A stretch of 64,000 nucleotides of DNA from Sulfitobacter aestuariivivens (lineage in GTDB: Bacteria; Pseudomonadota; Alphaproteobacteria; Rhodobacterales; Rhodobacteraceae), in NCBI RefSeq assembly GCF_014763045.1, contig NZ_JACTAG010000002.1, positions 310,001 through 374,000 of the forward strand, read 5' to 3'. Positions within the stretch are counted from its first letter, which is position 1. Each line of letters begins with the position of its first letter. Made by a program: the position numbers and the translations under genes. Of the stretch, positions 19,301 to 27,641 are shown one piece after another. The notes under the pieces are model-generated. The model was not told the origin of the DNA. It made no database searches and was given only the letters and a program-made list of their open reading frames with translations.

Positions 19301-20991
19301 GCGAAATTGACCCCATCACGCTGGCCGTTCTTGCGGGCCGGATGGAACAGATCGCAGATGAGATGGACGCAACATTGTTCCGCGCGGCCTTTAACCCGAT
19401 CATCGCCGAGGCACATGATGCCTCACATGGGCTTTACCACGCCACGACGGGCGATACGCTTGTGCAGGGCAAGTCGGGCCTGCCGATTTTTGTGGGCGTG
19501 ATGTCCTTTGCCGTCAAAGCCGTGATCGAAAAGGCTGCAGCCGACGGAGACCTGAAAGACGGCGATATCTACATCTTCAACGACGCCCACATCGGCGGCA
19601 CGCACCTGAGCGATATGCGCCTCGTGCGCCCGTATTTCCGCGATGGCGCGCTGTTTTGCTATCTGGCGAGCGTCGGCCACTGGCATGATGTGGGAGGTGC
19701 CGTCCCCGGCAACTATAATCCTGCGGCGACAGATGTCTTTCAGGAAGCCTTTAACCTGCCCCCCGTCAAGCTGGCGCGCGCGGGTGAGACGCAGCAAGAC
19801 ATCATCGACATCCTGTTACGCAACACACGCCTGCCCCAGTCGGCGATGGGCGATCTGAACGGTCAGTTGGGCGCGCTGGATCTTGGCGTCAAACGTATGG
19901 ATGAACTGTTGGATGAATACGGCGGGGACACTGTCGAGGCGGCTTTGGCCGCGCTTACAGACCGCGCCGAAGCTCTCATGCGCTCTGAACTCAGCGGCCT
20001 ACCCGATGGCCGCTGGGAGGCGACGGATTATCTCGATAACGATGGTATCGTTGATGAACCCCTGCCCTTGAAAGTTGCGCTGGAAATCAAGGGCGACGAA
20101 ATGGTGCTGGATTTCGAAGGCTCCGCGCCGCAATGCGCGGGCCCCGTGAACATCGCGCTGCCCACCACTGTTGCCACGGCCTACGTCGCCATCAAACACA
20201 TCTTCCCGGCCCTGCCCGCCAACGCGGGCGTCATGCGGCCCATAGACGTGAAAGTGCCAGAAGGATCGATGCTGGCCGCGCAGTTCCCCGCGCCTACGGG
20301 CGGATATACCGAAACAATCCTGCGCATGATCGACGTCATCTTCAGCGCTGCGGCCCAGGCCGCGCCTGAACGGATCGTCGCCAATGCCTATGGCACAATC
20401 AACGCGCTTTCGATCGCTGGAAAACGCAGAAATGGGCAGCCTTGGGTGATGTTCAGCTTTTACGGTGGCGGTCATGGCGGGTCCTCGGAATGCGACGGGC
20501 TGAACCACGGCAATGCGCCCATTTCCACGGCCACGATACCCCCTATGGAGATCCTTGAAAGCGTGTATCCGGTGATGTTTCGAAGGTGGGCACTGCGCCC
20601 GGACAGCGCAGGCGATGGCATGCACCGGGGCGGTATGGGCGCTGTCTATGAGATCGAAGTGCTTGAGGAAAACGGGGCCGAAGCTTTCCTTTTTGGCGAA
20701 CGCGGACGCTTTGCGCCGAAAGGTGTGGCAGGTGGTGCCGATGCGGCGCTGAACGTGTTTTCCTACGCCACCGACAGCGGCTTTGCCCATCCGCCTCTGG
20801 CCTCAAAAATGCGCGGGATCGTCCTGCGACAGGGCCAATCGGTCATTCTGGAGACACCCGGTGGGGGCGGCTATGGCCCCGCCGAAAACCGCGACCCAGA
20901 CGCTATTGCCCGCGACGTGGCGCGCGGGCTGGTTTCTGCGGATCACGCGGATGAGGCATACGGCACCGCATGGCGGGAGGCCCGCACATGA
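19297..20991 (+). CDS. hyuB: Hydantoinase B/oxoprolinase family protein
   Basis: This 564-residue protein matches HyuB of ATP-dependent N-methylhydantoinase/5-oxoprolinase complexes, and also the matching subunits of acetone and acetophenone carboxylases. Seen are the start DPITLAVLAGRMEQIADEMDATLFR, the metal-site region NDAHIGGTHLSDM, the GHWHDVGG block and the Gly-rich ending ETPGGGGYGPAENRDPDAI. It works with HyuA to open a cyclic amide or imide using ATP. The start at 19297 overlaps the upstream stop codon as ATGA. The substrate cannot be inferred from sequence. Confidence 0.92.
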   Translation: MSEIDPITLAVLAGRMEQIADEMDATLFRAAFNPIIAEAHDASHGLYHATTGDTLVQGKSGLPIFVGVMSFAVKAVIEKAAADGDLKDGDIYIFNDAHIGGTHLSDMRLVRPYFRDGALFCYLASVGHWHDVGGAVPGNYNPAATDVFQEAFNLPPVKLARAGETQQDIIDILLRNTRLPQSAMGDLNGQLGALDLGVKRMDELLDEYGGDTVEAALAALTDRAEALMRSELSGLPDGRWEATDYLDNDGIVDEPLPLKVALEIKGDEMVLDFEGSAPQCAGPVNIALPTTVATAYVAIKHIFPALPANAGVMRPIDVKVPEGSMLAAQFPAPTGGYTETILRMIDVIFSAAAQAAPERIVANAYGTINALSIAGKRRNGQPWVMFSFYGGGHGGSSECDGLNHGNAPISTATIPPMEILESVYPVMFRRWALRPDSAGDGMHRGGMGAVYEIEVLEENGAEAFLFGERGRFAPKGVAGGADAALNVFSYATDSGFAHPPLASKMRGIVLRQGQSVILETPGGGGYGPAENRDPDAIARDVARGLVSADHADEAYGTAWREART

Positions 20992-23039
20992 AAATGGTCG
21001 GCGTCGACGTGGGCGGTACCTTTACGGATGTCTTTGTGCTGGACGAAGCTGACGGGACCGCAGCCGTTGCCAAGGTGCCAACGACCCGCCCAGATCAATC
21101 AGGCGGGTTTCTGGACGGGATAGGCCAGCAAGTCAGCGATCTGAGTGAGATCGCAGTTGTGGTGCACGGGACAACGGCGGGCACCAATGCGCTGCTTGAA
21201 CGCAAGGGAGCCAGGACCGGCGTGATCACCACACAAGGCTTGCGCGACGTGCTGGAAATGCGGCGCCGTGATCGCCCCCGCACGTGGGGGCTACGGGGTG
21301 ATTTTGAACCTGTTGTTGACCGGCGGCACCGGCTGGAGGTGCCCGAACGCACGTTGGCTGACGGCACAATCCGTACGCAGGTTGATCTCGATGCCGTGCG
21401 CGCGGCGGCCCGGGAACTGCAAGCCGCAGGCTGCGCTGCTGTCTCGATCCTTTTTGCCAATGCCTATGCCAATCCGGAAAACGAGGCCCTGGCGACCCAA
21501 GCCGTCCGCGCCATCTGGCCCAACGAACATGTTTCATGCTCGTCCGAGATCCTGCCGGAAATCCGCGAATTCGAACGCTTTTCGACCACCGCGCTGAACG
21601 CCTATCTGCAACCCGAAGTCTCGGGTTATCTGGATCGGTTGGAAACTGCTCTCAAGAAAGGCGGGTTCACCGGCGAGTTCATGATTGTGCAATCCAATGG
21701 TGGTGTGATGGGCGTGGAAACCGCGTGCCGTACCCCAGTCCGTACGGCCCTTAGCGGCCCCGCTGCTGGCGTCATTGCAGCAGGGTATATCGCCACGACC
21801 GCGGGATTTCCCGACGTGATCACCGGCGACATGGGCGGTACGTCTTTCGACGTCTCGTTGATTGCAGGCGGGCAGTCGATGCTGAGCCCGCAAACCTCCA
21901 TTGACTTTGGCATGGTGGTCCGCACACCCATGATCGAGATCACGACCATCGGTGCCGGCGGCGGTTCCATCGCCTGGGTTGACAGGGGGGGGCTGCTGAA
22001 CATCGGCCCGGAAAGTGCGGGATCCAACCCCGGGCCGGTGGCCTACGGGCTGGGCAATGATCGCCCCACTGTCACTGACGCCAACGTGGTGCTGGGACGG
22101 ATTGACCCGGACAACCCAATCGGCGGCAAACTGGAGCAGTTGGATGTCGAGGCAGCCCGCAGAGCCATCGATGCCCACGTCGGCCAACCCTTGGATCTTG
22201 ATACAGAACAAGCCGCAGAAGCGGTCCTGCGCGTCGCCAACTCGCGCATGGCAGGGGCCATCCGGCTGGTCAGCATTGAACGCGGTTTTGACCCCAAGCG
22301 TTTCGCTTTCATGCCTTTCGGCGGCGGCGGCGCCCTGCACGCTGGCGCTATGCTGGCCGAGGTCGGGATTGCCCGCGCCATCGTGCCGCGCTATCCCGGC
22401 GTGACGTCGGCGATGGGCTGTGTGATCGCGGACATGCGTGCCGATTTCGTGCAGACAATCAATGCCTTGGTGGACGGCCTCGACACCGGCGTTCTGACCG
22501 CGTTCATGCAAGTCCACGTCGACGATGGCATGGCAACGCTTGAGGCCGCGAACACGACCTTCGAGGCGCGGGTGGCAAGCTTTGAGCTTGATATGGCCTA
22601 TATCGGCCAGACCCATACGGTGGCCGTTCCGTTGGAAGTCACTGTGGCCAATGGTGCGGTTACGCCCCCTACCAAAGCCGAAATCGAAGCCGCTTTCGAC
22701 AAGGCTTATGCCGCCACTTTTGGCAGACTTTTGAAAAACGGCACCCGGCGCATTCTGAACCTGCGCTCTGCCGTCACCGGCACGCGGCCCAAGTTTGACC
22801 TCAGGACGCTTGCGCCGACCGAAACGCAGGCCGCCAACCCCAAAGCCACACGCAAAGTTCACTTTGGCGATACATGGCACGATACAGCAATCTACGACCG
22901 GCTTGCCCTGCCCATTGGTACTGAAATCAATGGTCCGGCGATCCTCGAACAACCTGATACAACTGTGTTGATTGAACCGGGCCTGACCGGTCGGGTGGAC
23001 GACTATGGAAACACGGTCATTACAAAGGACAGCGCATGA
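20988..23039 (+). CDS. hyuA: Hydantoinase A/oxoprolinase family protein
   Basis: This 683-residue ATP-binding partner of HyuB starts MKMVGVDVGGTFTDVFVLDE, an actin-like phosphate-binding loop. Typical HyuA segments follow: HGTTAGTNALLERKGA, the ITGDMGGTSFDVSL second phosphate loop, and the FGGGGALHAG block. The C-terminal domain is complete. It phosphorylates or activates the ring carbonyl before hydrolysis by HyuB. Its start overlaps the hyuB stop as ATGA. The small subunit HyuC of carboxylases is absent, which favours a hydrolase over a carboxylase. Confidence 0.92.
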   Translation: MKMVGVDVGGTFTDVFVLDEADGTAAVAKVPTTRPDQSGGFLDGIGQQVSDLSEIAVVVHGTTAGTNALLERKGARTGVITTQGLRDVLEMRRRDRPRTWGLRGDFEPVVDRRHRLEVPERTLADGTIRTQVDLDAVRAAARELQAAGCAAVSILFANAYANPENEALATQAVRAIWPNEHVSCSSEILPEIREFERFSTTALNAYLQPEVSGYLDRLETALKKGGFTGEFMIVQSNGGVMGVETACRTPVRTALSGPAAGVIAAGYIATTAGFPDVITGDMGGTSFDVSLIAGGQSMLSPQTSIDFGMVVRTPMIEITTIGAGGGSIAWVDRGGLLNIGPESAGSNPGPVAYGLGNDRPTVTDANVVLGRIDPDNPIGGKLEQLDVEAARRAIDAHVGQPLDLDTEQAAEAVLRVANSRMAGAIRLVSIERGFDPKRFAFMPFGGGGALHAGAMLAEVGIARAIVPRYPGVTSAMGCVIADMRADFVQTINALVDGLDTGVLTAFMQVHVDDGMATLEAANTTFEARVASFELDMAYIGQTHTVAVPLEVTVANGAVTPPTKAEIEAAFDKAYAATFGRLLKNGTRRILNLRSAVTGTRPKFDLRTLAPTETQAANPKATRKVHFGDTWHDTAIYDRLALPIGTEINGPAILEQPDTTVLIEPGLTGRVDDYGNTVITKDSA

Positions 23040-23650
23040 GCGATCCGCACACATGGGACTGGTCCAGGACCGGGCTGCTGACAATTGATTTGCAAAACGA
23101 CTTTATCCACCCTGACGGGGCCTATGGCCGCGCGGATCAGGGCGCGCCAGCCATAGCCGCCTTGCCCGATCGCGTGGCCCCCTTGGTCAAGGCCTTGCGC
23201 GCCCGGGGCGGCACCTATTTTTCGGCCCAGTTCACGCTGGTACCCGGCCCCGATGACGAACCCCTCATCGCGCCCCACCTCAAGAAGTTGCGCCCCTTCC
23301 TGACCAAAGGTGACTTTGCGCCGGGCTCCTTTGGGCATACCCTTGTGGATGCCCTGCACCCAGCGGACTATGTGATCGAGAAAGTCGCCTATTCGGCCTT
23401 TTACCAGACCCGGCTGGAATACATCATGCGCGCATTGGACGTGGAAAACCTGATTGTCGGCGGCATCGTGACCAATGGCGGCGTGGCCTCGACCCTGCGT
23501 GATGCGCATCTGCGCAACATTGAAACGCTTATGCTCACCGATGGCTGTGCTGCCTTCCGCCAGGACGTGCATGACGCCACGATCCTGTCACTTGGCACGG
23601 TCACACACCAGATGACCTGCGCGGAAACCTTGGAGATGCTGACGGCATGA
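23036..23650 (+). CDS. Isochorismatase-fold hydrolase lacking the catalytic Cys
   Basis: This 204-residue protein is in the isochorismatase-like cysteine hydrolase family, which includes N-carbamoylsarcosine amidohydrolase, nicotinamidase and maleamate amidohydrolase. Asp18 (LTIDLQNDF) and Lys116 (VIEKVAYSAF) of the triad are present. The Cys expected in the GxxTNxCV motif is replaced by Gly149 (IVTNGGVAST). True isochorismatases also carry Gly there and cleave a vinyl ether by acid catalysis (established knowledge), so an amidohydrolase label would be unsafe. Four-base overlaps join it to hyuA and to the next gene. Confidence 0.82.
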   Translation: MSDPHTWDWSRTGLLTIDLQNDFIHPDGAYGRADQGAPAIAALPDRVAPLVKALRARGGTYFSAQFTLVPGPDDEPLIAPHLKKLRPFLTKGDFAPGSFGHTLVDALHPADYVIEKVAYSAFYQTRLEYIMRALDVENLIVGGIVTNGGVASTLRDAHLRNIETLMLTDGCAAFRQDVHDATILSLGTVTHQMTCAETLEMLTA

Positions 23651-24513
23651 CTCTTAAATCCCGGATCACATCCAGCAAGATCCTTACCGCGCCCGGGGTC
23701 TATGACGGCCTGACAGCTGCAATTGCGGCAGATGCAGGGTTTGAGGCGCTCTACCTTTCGGGTGCAGCCGTTGCCTACACCCGACTTGGTCGTCCCGACA
23801 TCGGGCTGACCACTGCCTCGGAAATGGCCGACACGATGGCGCTGATTGCCGACAGGGTGGACCTGCCGGTGATCATTGATGCCGATACTGGCTTTGGCAA
23901 TGCATTGAACGCGCAACGCACCATGCGTGCCTACGAACGCGCAGGCGCGGCGGCGCTGCAGGTGGAAGACCAGAGCTATCCGAAGCGCTGCGGCCACCTG
24001 AAGGACAAGACCCTGATCCCTGCAACCGAAATGGCAGGCAAGATCAAGGCAATGGCTGACGCGCGGCGCTCTGAGGATACGCTGATTGTGGCACGCACCG
24101 ATGCAATTGCCGTGGAGGGTTTTGAGGCCGCCTGCGACCGGGCAGAGATCTATCTGGACGCAGGCGCCGACGTGCTTTTTGTGGAAGCGCCCCGCACCCG
24201 CGACGAACTGCAGGCGATCTGCGCGCGCTTTGCTGCGCGCATCCCGCTGCTGGCGAATATGGTCGAAGGCGGCGACACCCCGATGCAAGACGCGGATGAC
24301 CTGGAAAAGCTGGGCTTTTCCATCGCCATCTTCCCCGGAGGCATTGTTCGTGCCTTGGCCCGAACCGCGCAGGACTACTACGCAAGCCTGCACGCCAATG
24401 GCTCAAACCAACCGTTCATGGACCGGATGCATGACTTTGCGGGCCTTAACGAGGTGATCGGGACATCGGATATGTTGGCCAAAGGCAAGAAGTACGAGAG
24501 CCCCGATGGCTGA
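23647..24513 (+). CDS. Isocitrate lyase/PEP mutase family C-C lyase
   Basis: This 288-residue TIM-barrel enzyme resembles methylisocitrate lyase and 2,3-dimethylmalate lyase. It has the Mg-binding IIDADTGFGN stretch (Asp78, Asp80), the VEDQSYPKRCGH block with catalytic Cys115 in KRCGH, and VEAPRTRDEL. These enzymes split a 2-hydroxy dicarboxylate into pyruvate plus a second acid. KRCGH fits lyases rather than PEP mutase. With the divergent LeuCD-type hydratase it could form the last two steps of a pathway yielding pyruvate. Oxaloacetate decarboxylase is the main alternative. It overlaps both neighbours. Confidence 0.85.
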   Translation: MTLKSRITSSKILTAPGVYDGLTAAIAADAGFEALYLSGAAVAYTRLGRPDIGLTTASEMADTMALIADRVDLPVIIDADTGFGNALNAQRTMRAYERAGAAALQVEDQSYPKRCGHLKDKTLIPATEMAGKIKAMADARRSEDTLIVARTDAIAVEGFEAACDRAEIYLDAGADVLFVEAPRTRDELQAICARFAARIPLLANMVEGGDTPMQDADDLEKLGFSIAIFPGGIVRALARTAQDYYASLHANGSNQPFMDRMHDFAGLNEVIGTSDMLAKGKKYESPDG

Positions 24514-25882
24514 CATTGCCCTACCCCCGTCGCGTTTTGATATTGAAACGCAGACGCTGATCATCGGGTCAGGCGCATGTGGGATGGTGGCGGCGTTAGC
24601 GGCGCAAGAGGCCGGTCAACAGGTACTGGTGATCGAGGCGGATCCGGTGCCTTCAGGGTCTACCGCACTTTCAGCGGGGTTGATCCCAGCCGCCGGGACC
24701 AAGTTGCAACACGACGCTGGCATCGTGGATGACCCGCGGCAGTTTGCGCGCGATATTCAGGCCAAAGCAAAAAACGAAAACGACCCCATCTTGGTAGATG
24801 CGCTGGCCAAAGGCGCGGCGCTGGCCATCGACTGGCTTACAGACGAACTGGGCCTGCCCTTCTCCGTTGTCACGGACTTCGACTATCCGGGGCACACCCA
24901 CCGTCGCATGCACGGTTTGCCCACACGCTCAGGCGCGGAATTGATCGATGCGCTGCGCAGTGCATGCGAGGCGCGCGGCATCGACGTGGTTTGCGGATTG
25001 CGGGCTGAGACCGTCTTTGCTGACAGCCGCACCATCGCAGGGGTGCGGGCAGCCAGACCCGATGGGCAAAGCGAAACCATTGGCTGCAGGAAACTGATCC
25101 TCGCTTGCAATGGCTTTGGCGGCAACAGGCAGATGGTGGTCGAATATATGCCAGATATCGAAAATGCTGTCTGGTTCGGTCACGGCGGCAACCGGGGCGA
25201 AGCGGTGATCTGGGGCACGGCCCTGGGGGCCGAAACCCGCGCACTAGGCGCCTATCAAGGACATGGCAATGTGGCGCATCCGCATGGCATCCTGATTACT
25301 TGGGCCACGATGACGCTGGGCGGTGTGCAGGTGAACAACAAGGGCCAGCGCTTCTGGGACGAAAGTCAGGGCTATTCGGAAGCCGCGCGTGCCGTGCTGG
25401 CCCAACCGGGCGCCGAGGCATTCGCCATCTTTGATGACCGTATCGCCGATGTCGCGCGCCAGTTTGAAGATTTCAAGCAGGCCGAAGCGGTTGGTGCTGT
25501 CCAGTTCGCTGAAACGCCCGAAGCTTTGGCCAGGACCATGGGCTTGCCCTCTGTTGCACTTAAAGAGACCCTTGATGGATTGCCCTGTGACGGAACGGAT
25601 GAGTTCGGGCGCAGGTTTGGCCCGGAAAGGCTCGCGCCACCCTATTGCGGTGTCCGCGTCACGGGTGCGCTTTTCCATACCCAAGGCGGGCTGAAGACGG
25701 ATGGCACGGGTCGCGTTCAGCATAAGGATGGCTCGCCCTTCCCGAACCTATTTGCCGGGGGCGGCGCGGCATCTGGGGTTTCTGGAAACGGGGACACCGG
25801 ATACCTTTCCGGCAACGGTTTGCTGGCCGCCGTGGTGCTGGGCCGCGCTGCGGGGACGGCAGAAGTGGGAGATATGTCATGA
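24506..25882 (+). CDS. FAD-dependent oxidoreductase of the fumarate reductase family
   Basis: This 458-residue flavoprotein has a Rossmann FAD motif IIGSGACGMVAALAAQEAG (residues 20-38), the SALSAG segment, and a C-terminal FAGGGAASGVSGNGDTGYLSGNG block closing the FAD site. It resembles the soluble fumarate reductase/succinate dehydrogenase flavoprotein and 3-ketosteroid dehydrogenase group, which introduce or reduce a C=C bond next to a carbonyl. In this operon it may make or remove the double bond that the LeuCD-type enzyme hydrates. It has no signal peptide, so it is cytoplasmic. It overlaps the upstream lyase gene by eight bases. Confidence 0.85.
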   Translation: MADIALPPSRFDIETQTLIIGSGACGMVAALAAQEAGQQVLVIEADPVPSGSTALSAGLIPAAGTKLQHDAGIVDDPRQFARDIQAKAKNENDPILVDALAKGAALAIDWLTDELGLPFSVVTDFDYPGHTHRRMHGLPTRSGAELIDALRSACEARGIDVVCGLRAETVFADSRTIAGVRAARPDGQSETIGCRKLILACNGFGGNRQMVVEYMPDIENAVWFGHGGNRGEAVIWGTALGAETRALGAYQGHGNVAHPHGILITWATMTLGGVQVNNKGQRFWDESQGYSEAARAVLAQPGAEAFAIFDDRIADVARQFEDFKQAEAVGAVQFAETPEALARTMGLPSVALKETLDGLPCDGTDEFGRRFGPERLAPPYCGVRVTGALFHTQGGLKTDGTGRVQHKDGSPFPNLFAGGGAASGVSGNGDTGYLSGNGLLAAVVLGRAAGTAEVGDMS

Positions 25883-26655
25883 AGATCTGGTATCAGTCTT
25901 ATGTCGATTACGAGAATGGTGCAGGCTATTGGGACCGCCTGCGGCCCCATCTGGCGCAAAGCGCGATGCTGCCAGATACCGAACTCCGTATTCATGGCAT
26001 AACCCCTTTTGACAGCTATGCGCATCCGCTGGTCGAATTCCGGTGTGCACGAGAGATGATCTGCAACGCGGTGCAAGCCGAACGGGAGGGGTATGACGCC
26101 TTCATCGTTGGTCATTTTCAAGACGCGGGACTTTATGAGGCGCGCGCGGCCGTAGACATCCCCGTGATCGCGCTTGGTGAAGCAACAATGCTTCATGCGT
26201 GTCAGATGGGTCAAAGGATCGGGATTGTGACGATCAATCCGCGCTTCATCCCTTGGTTTCACCACCAGATCGGCAAGTACGGCCTGCGCGAACGGATCAC
26301 CGGCGTCGACGCAATGGCATTTGAACCCGGTCAGATTCTGGAAGCCTATGGCGATGACGCGAAGGCAGAGGAGGTGCGCCAGCTATTCGAAGCGCAGGCG
26401 GCTCCGCTTATTACGGATGGGACGGATGTACTGATCCCCGGTGGGGGCATTCCGATGCTGCTCTTTGCACAGTTCCACAACCACATCGTCGGTGACGCGC
26501 CGGTTCTGAACGGCATTCCTATTGCGGTAAAAATGGCCGAACTGGCAGTCAGCCTGAAGCGACAAACCGGACAAAGCGTCAGCCGGGTGGGCGACTACGT
26601 GAAAGCGCCCGAGCACGTCATCGAGGAATTCCTCAGCCACCCAAAGGGGCTTTAG
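25879..26655 (+). CDS. Asp/Glu/hydantoin racemase-like protein without catalytic Cys
   Basis: This 258-residue protein has the overall layout of the HyuE/Asp-Glu racemase family, with HFQDAGLYEARAAVDIPVIALGEA and a GIVTI segment. In HyuE the first catalytic Cys is in ACFGDPGL; here the position is His79 (VGHFQDAGL). The second Cys of the LGCAG motif is replaced by the PGGG region at 187-190. A classical two-Cys racemase or maleate isomerase mechanism is therefore unlikely. It is the last gene of the operon (ATGA overlap with the previous gene) and ends eight bases from the convergent dehydrogenase. Confidence 0.78.
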   Translation: MKIWYQSYVDYENGAGYWDRLRPHLAQSAMLPDTELRIHGITPFDSYAHPLVEFRCAREMICNAVQAEREGYDAFIVGHFQDAGLYEARAAVDIPVIALGEATMLHACQMGQRIGIVTINPRFIPWFHHQIGKYGLRERITGVDAMAFEPGQILEAYGDDAKAEEVRQLFEAQAAPLITDGTDVLIPGGGIPMLLFAQFHNHIVGDAPVLNGIPIAVKMAELAVSLKRQTGQSVSRVGDYVKAPEHVIEEFLSHPKGL

Positions 26656-26663
26656 ACTGTCAG

Positions 26664-27641
26664 CTAGCCCTTTTTAGGCATCTTCTTCAGATGCCGTAGC
26701 ATGGATACGAAAGCGGCCAGGCGCTCTTGCTGGTAAGCAGGAACATCCAGACCTTCGTAGTTCAAAAACCCCTGACCGTCGCGCAACCCGTTGCGTCCAT
26801 TGGCCATGTTGTCCTTGACGATCTGCGGGGCGGCAAAACGGTCCTGGCCGGTAGCGTGTTCCATGTAGTTGGACGCATGATAAAGAATGTCGCCCCCACC
26901 CCAATCGATGAATTCAAGCAGGCCCAGAATCGCAAATCGAAAACCGAAACCGTATTTTGTCGCCTTGTCCATGTCCTCGGCCGTGGCGACACCTTCCTCG
27001 ACCATGCGCGCGGCCTCATTCATGGCAAGCATCTGAATACGCGGCACGATATAGCCCGGCGACGCGGCGCAGATGACCGGCACCTTGCCGATACCCTCGA
27101 GCAGCGTCTTCAGCCGCTCGGTGGTGTCGGGCGCGGTGGCATCCCCCGGTGACAGCTCTACCAGAGGGACAAGGAACGCCGGGTTCAGCCAGTGTGCATT
27201 CAGGAACCTTTCAGGGTGCATAACCAGCCCCTGCAGATCATTGCTCAGGATCGTGGAGGTGGTGGAGGCAACGATGGCATCCGTGCGCGCATGCGTCGAA
27301 ATCAGAGCAAAGGCCTCTTTCTTGGCATCCATCACCTCGGGCACGCCCTCGAATATCACATCCGCCTGTGCCAGCGCGTTGGCGCTTTCATCAAGCCCCA
27401 CACACGTGACGCGCGCCGCGATTGTGGGCACCTCGTCGCTGTCCATCATCCCAAATCCGGCCATGGAGTGCAGCGTCTGAGCAATCTCTTGCAATGCTGT
27501 GTCCTGCAACGCGGCGAACCCATCCGCATCACGGACCTTGGCATCGACCAGAACCACCTCGTGTCCGGCATAGGCAAAAGCGATGGCCATGCCGCGGCCC
27601 ATGCGCCCCGCGCCGACCGAAACGATGCGTTCACCGCTCAC
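26664..27641 (-). CDS. 3-hydroxyacyl-CoA dehydrogenase family protein
   Basis: This 325-residue NAD-dependent dehydrogenase has an N-terminal Rossmann motif VGAGRMGRGMAIAFA, the EGVPEVMDAKKEAF segment, STTSTILSN, and NAHWLNPAFLVPLVELSPG around the catalytic His. A C-terminal helical dimerisation domain follows (GFGFRFAILGLLEFIDWGG). It could act on a 3-hydroxyacyl-CoA or, like L-gulonate or carnitine dehydrogenases of this family, on a free hydroxy acid; the short length and the WLNP motif allow either. The GTG start overlaps the stop of the upstream opine-type dehydrogenase (GTGA). Confidence 0.86.
   Translation of the reverse strand: MSGERIVSVGAGRMGRGMAIAFAYAGHEVVLVDAKVRDADGFAALQDTALQEIAQTLHSMAGFGMMDSDEVPTIAARVTCVGLDESANALAQADVIFEGVPEVMDAKKEAFALISTHARTDAIVASTTSTILSNDLQGLVMHPERFLNAHWLNPAFLVPLVELSPGDATAPDTTERLKTLLEGIGKVPVICAASPGYIVPRIQMLAMNEAARMVEEGVATAEDMDKATKYGFGFRFAILGLLEFIDWGGGDILYHASNYMEHATGQDRFAAPQIVKDNMANGRNGLRDGQGFLNYEGLDVPAYQQERLAAFVSMLRHLKKMPKKG

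Noticed and set aside
21534-23084. A 516-residue reverse-strand open frame over hyuA
   Set aside because: It is antisense to hyuA, has low-complexity His/Gly/Asp content, and lacks a ribosome binding site.
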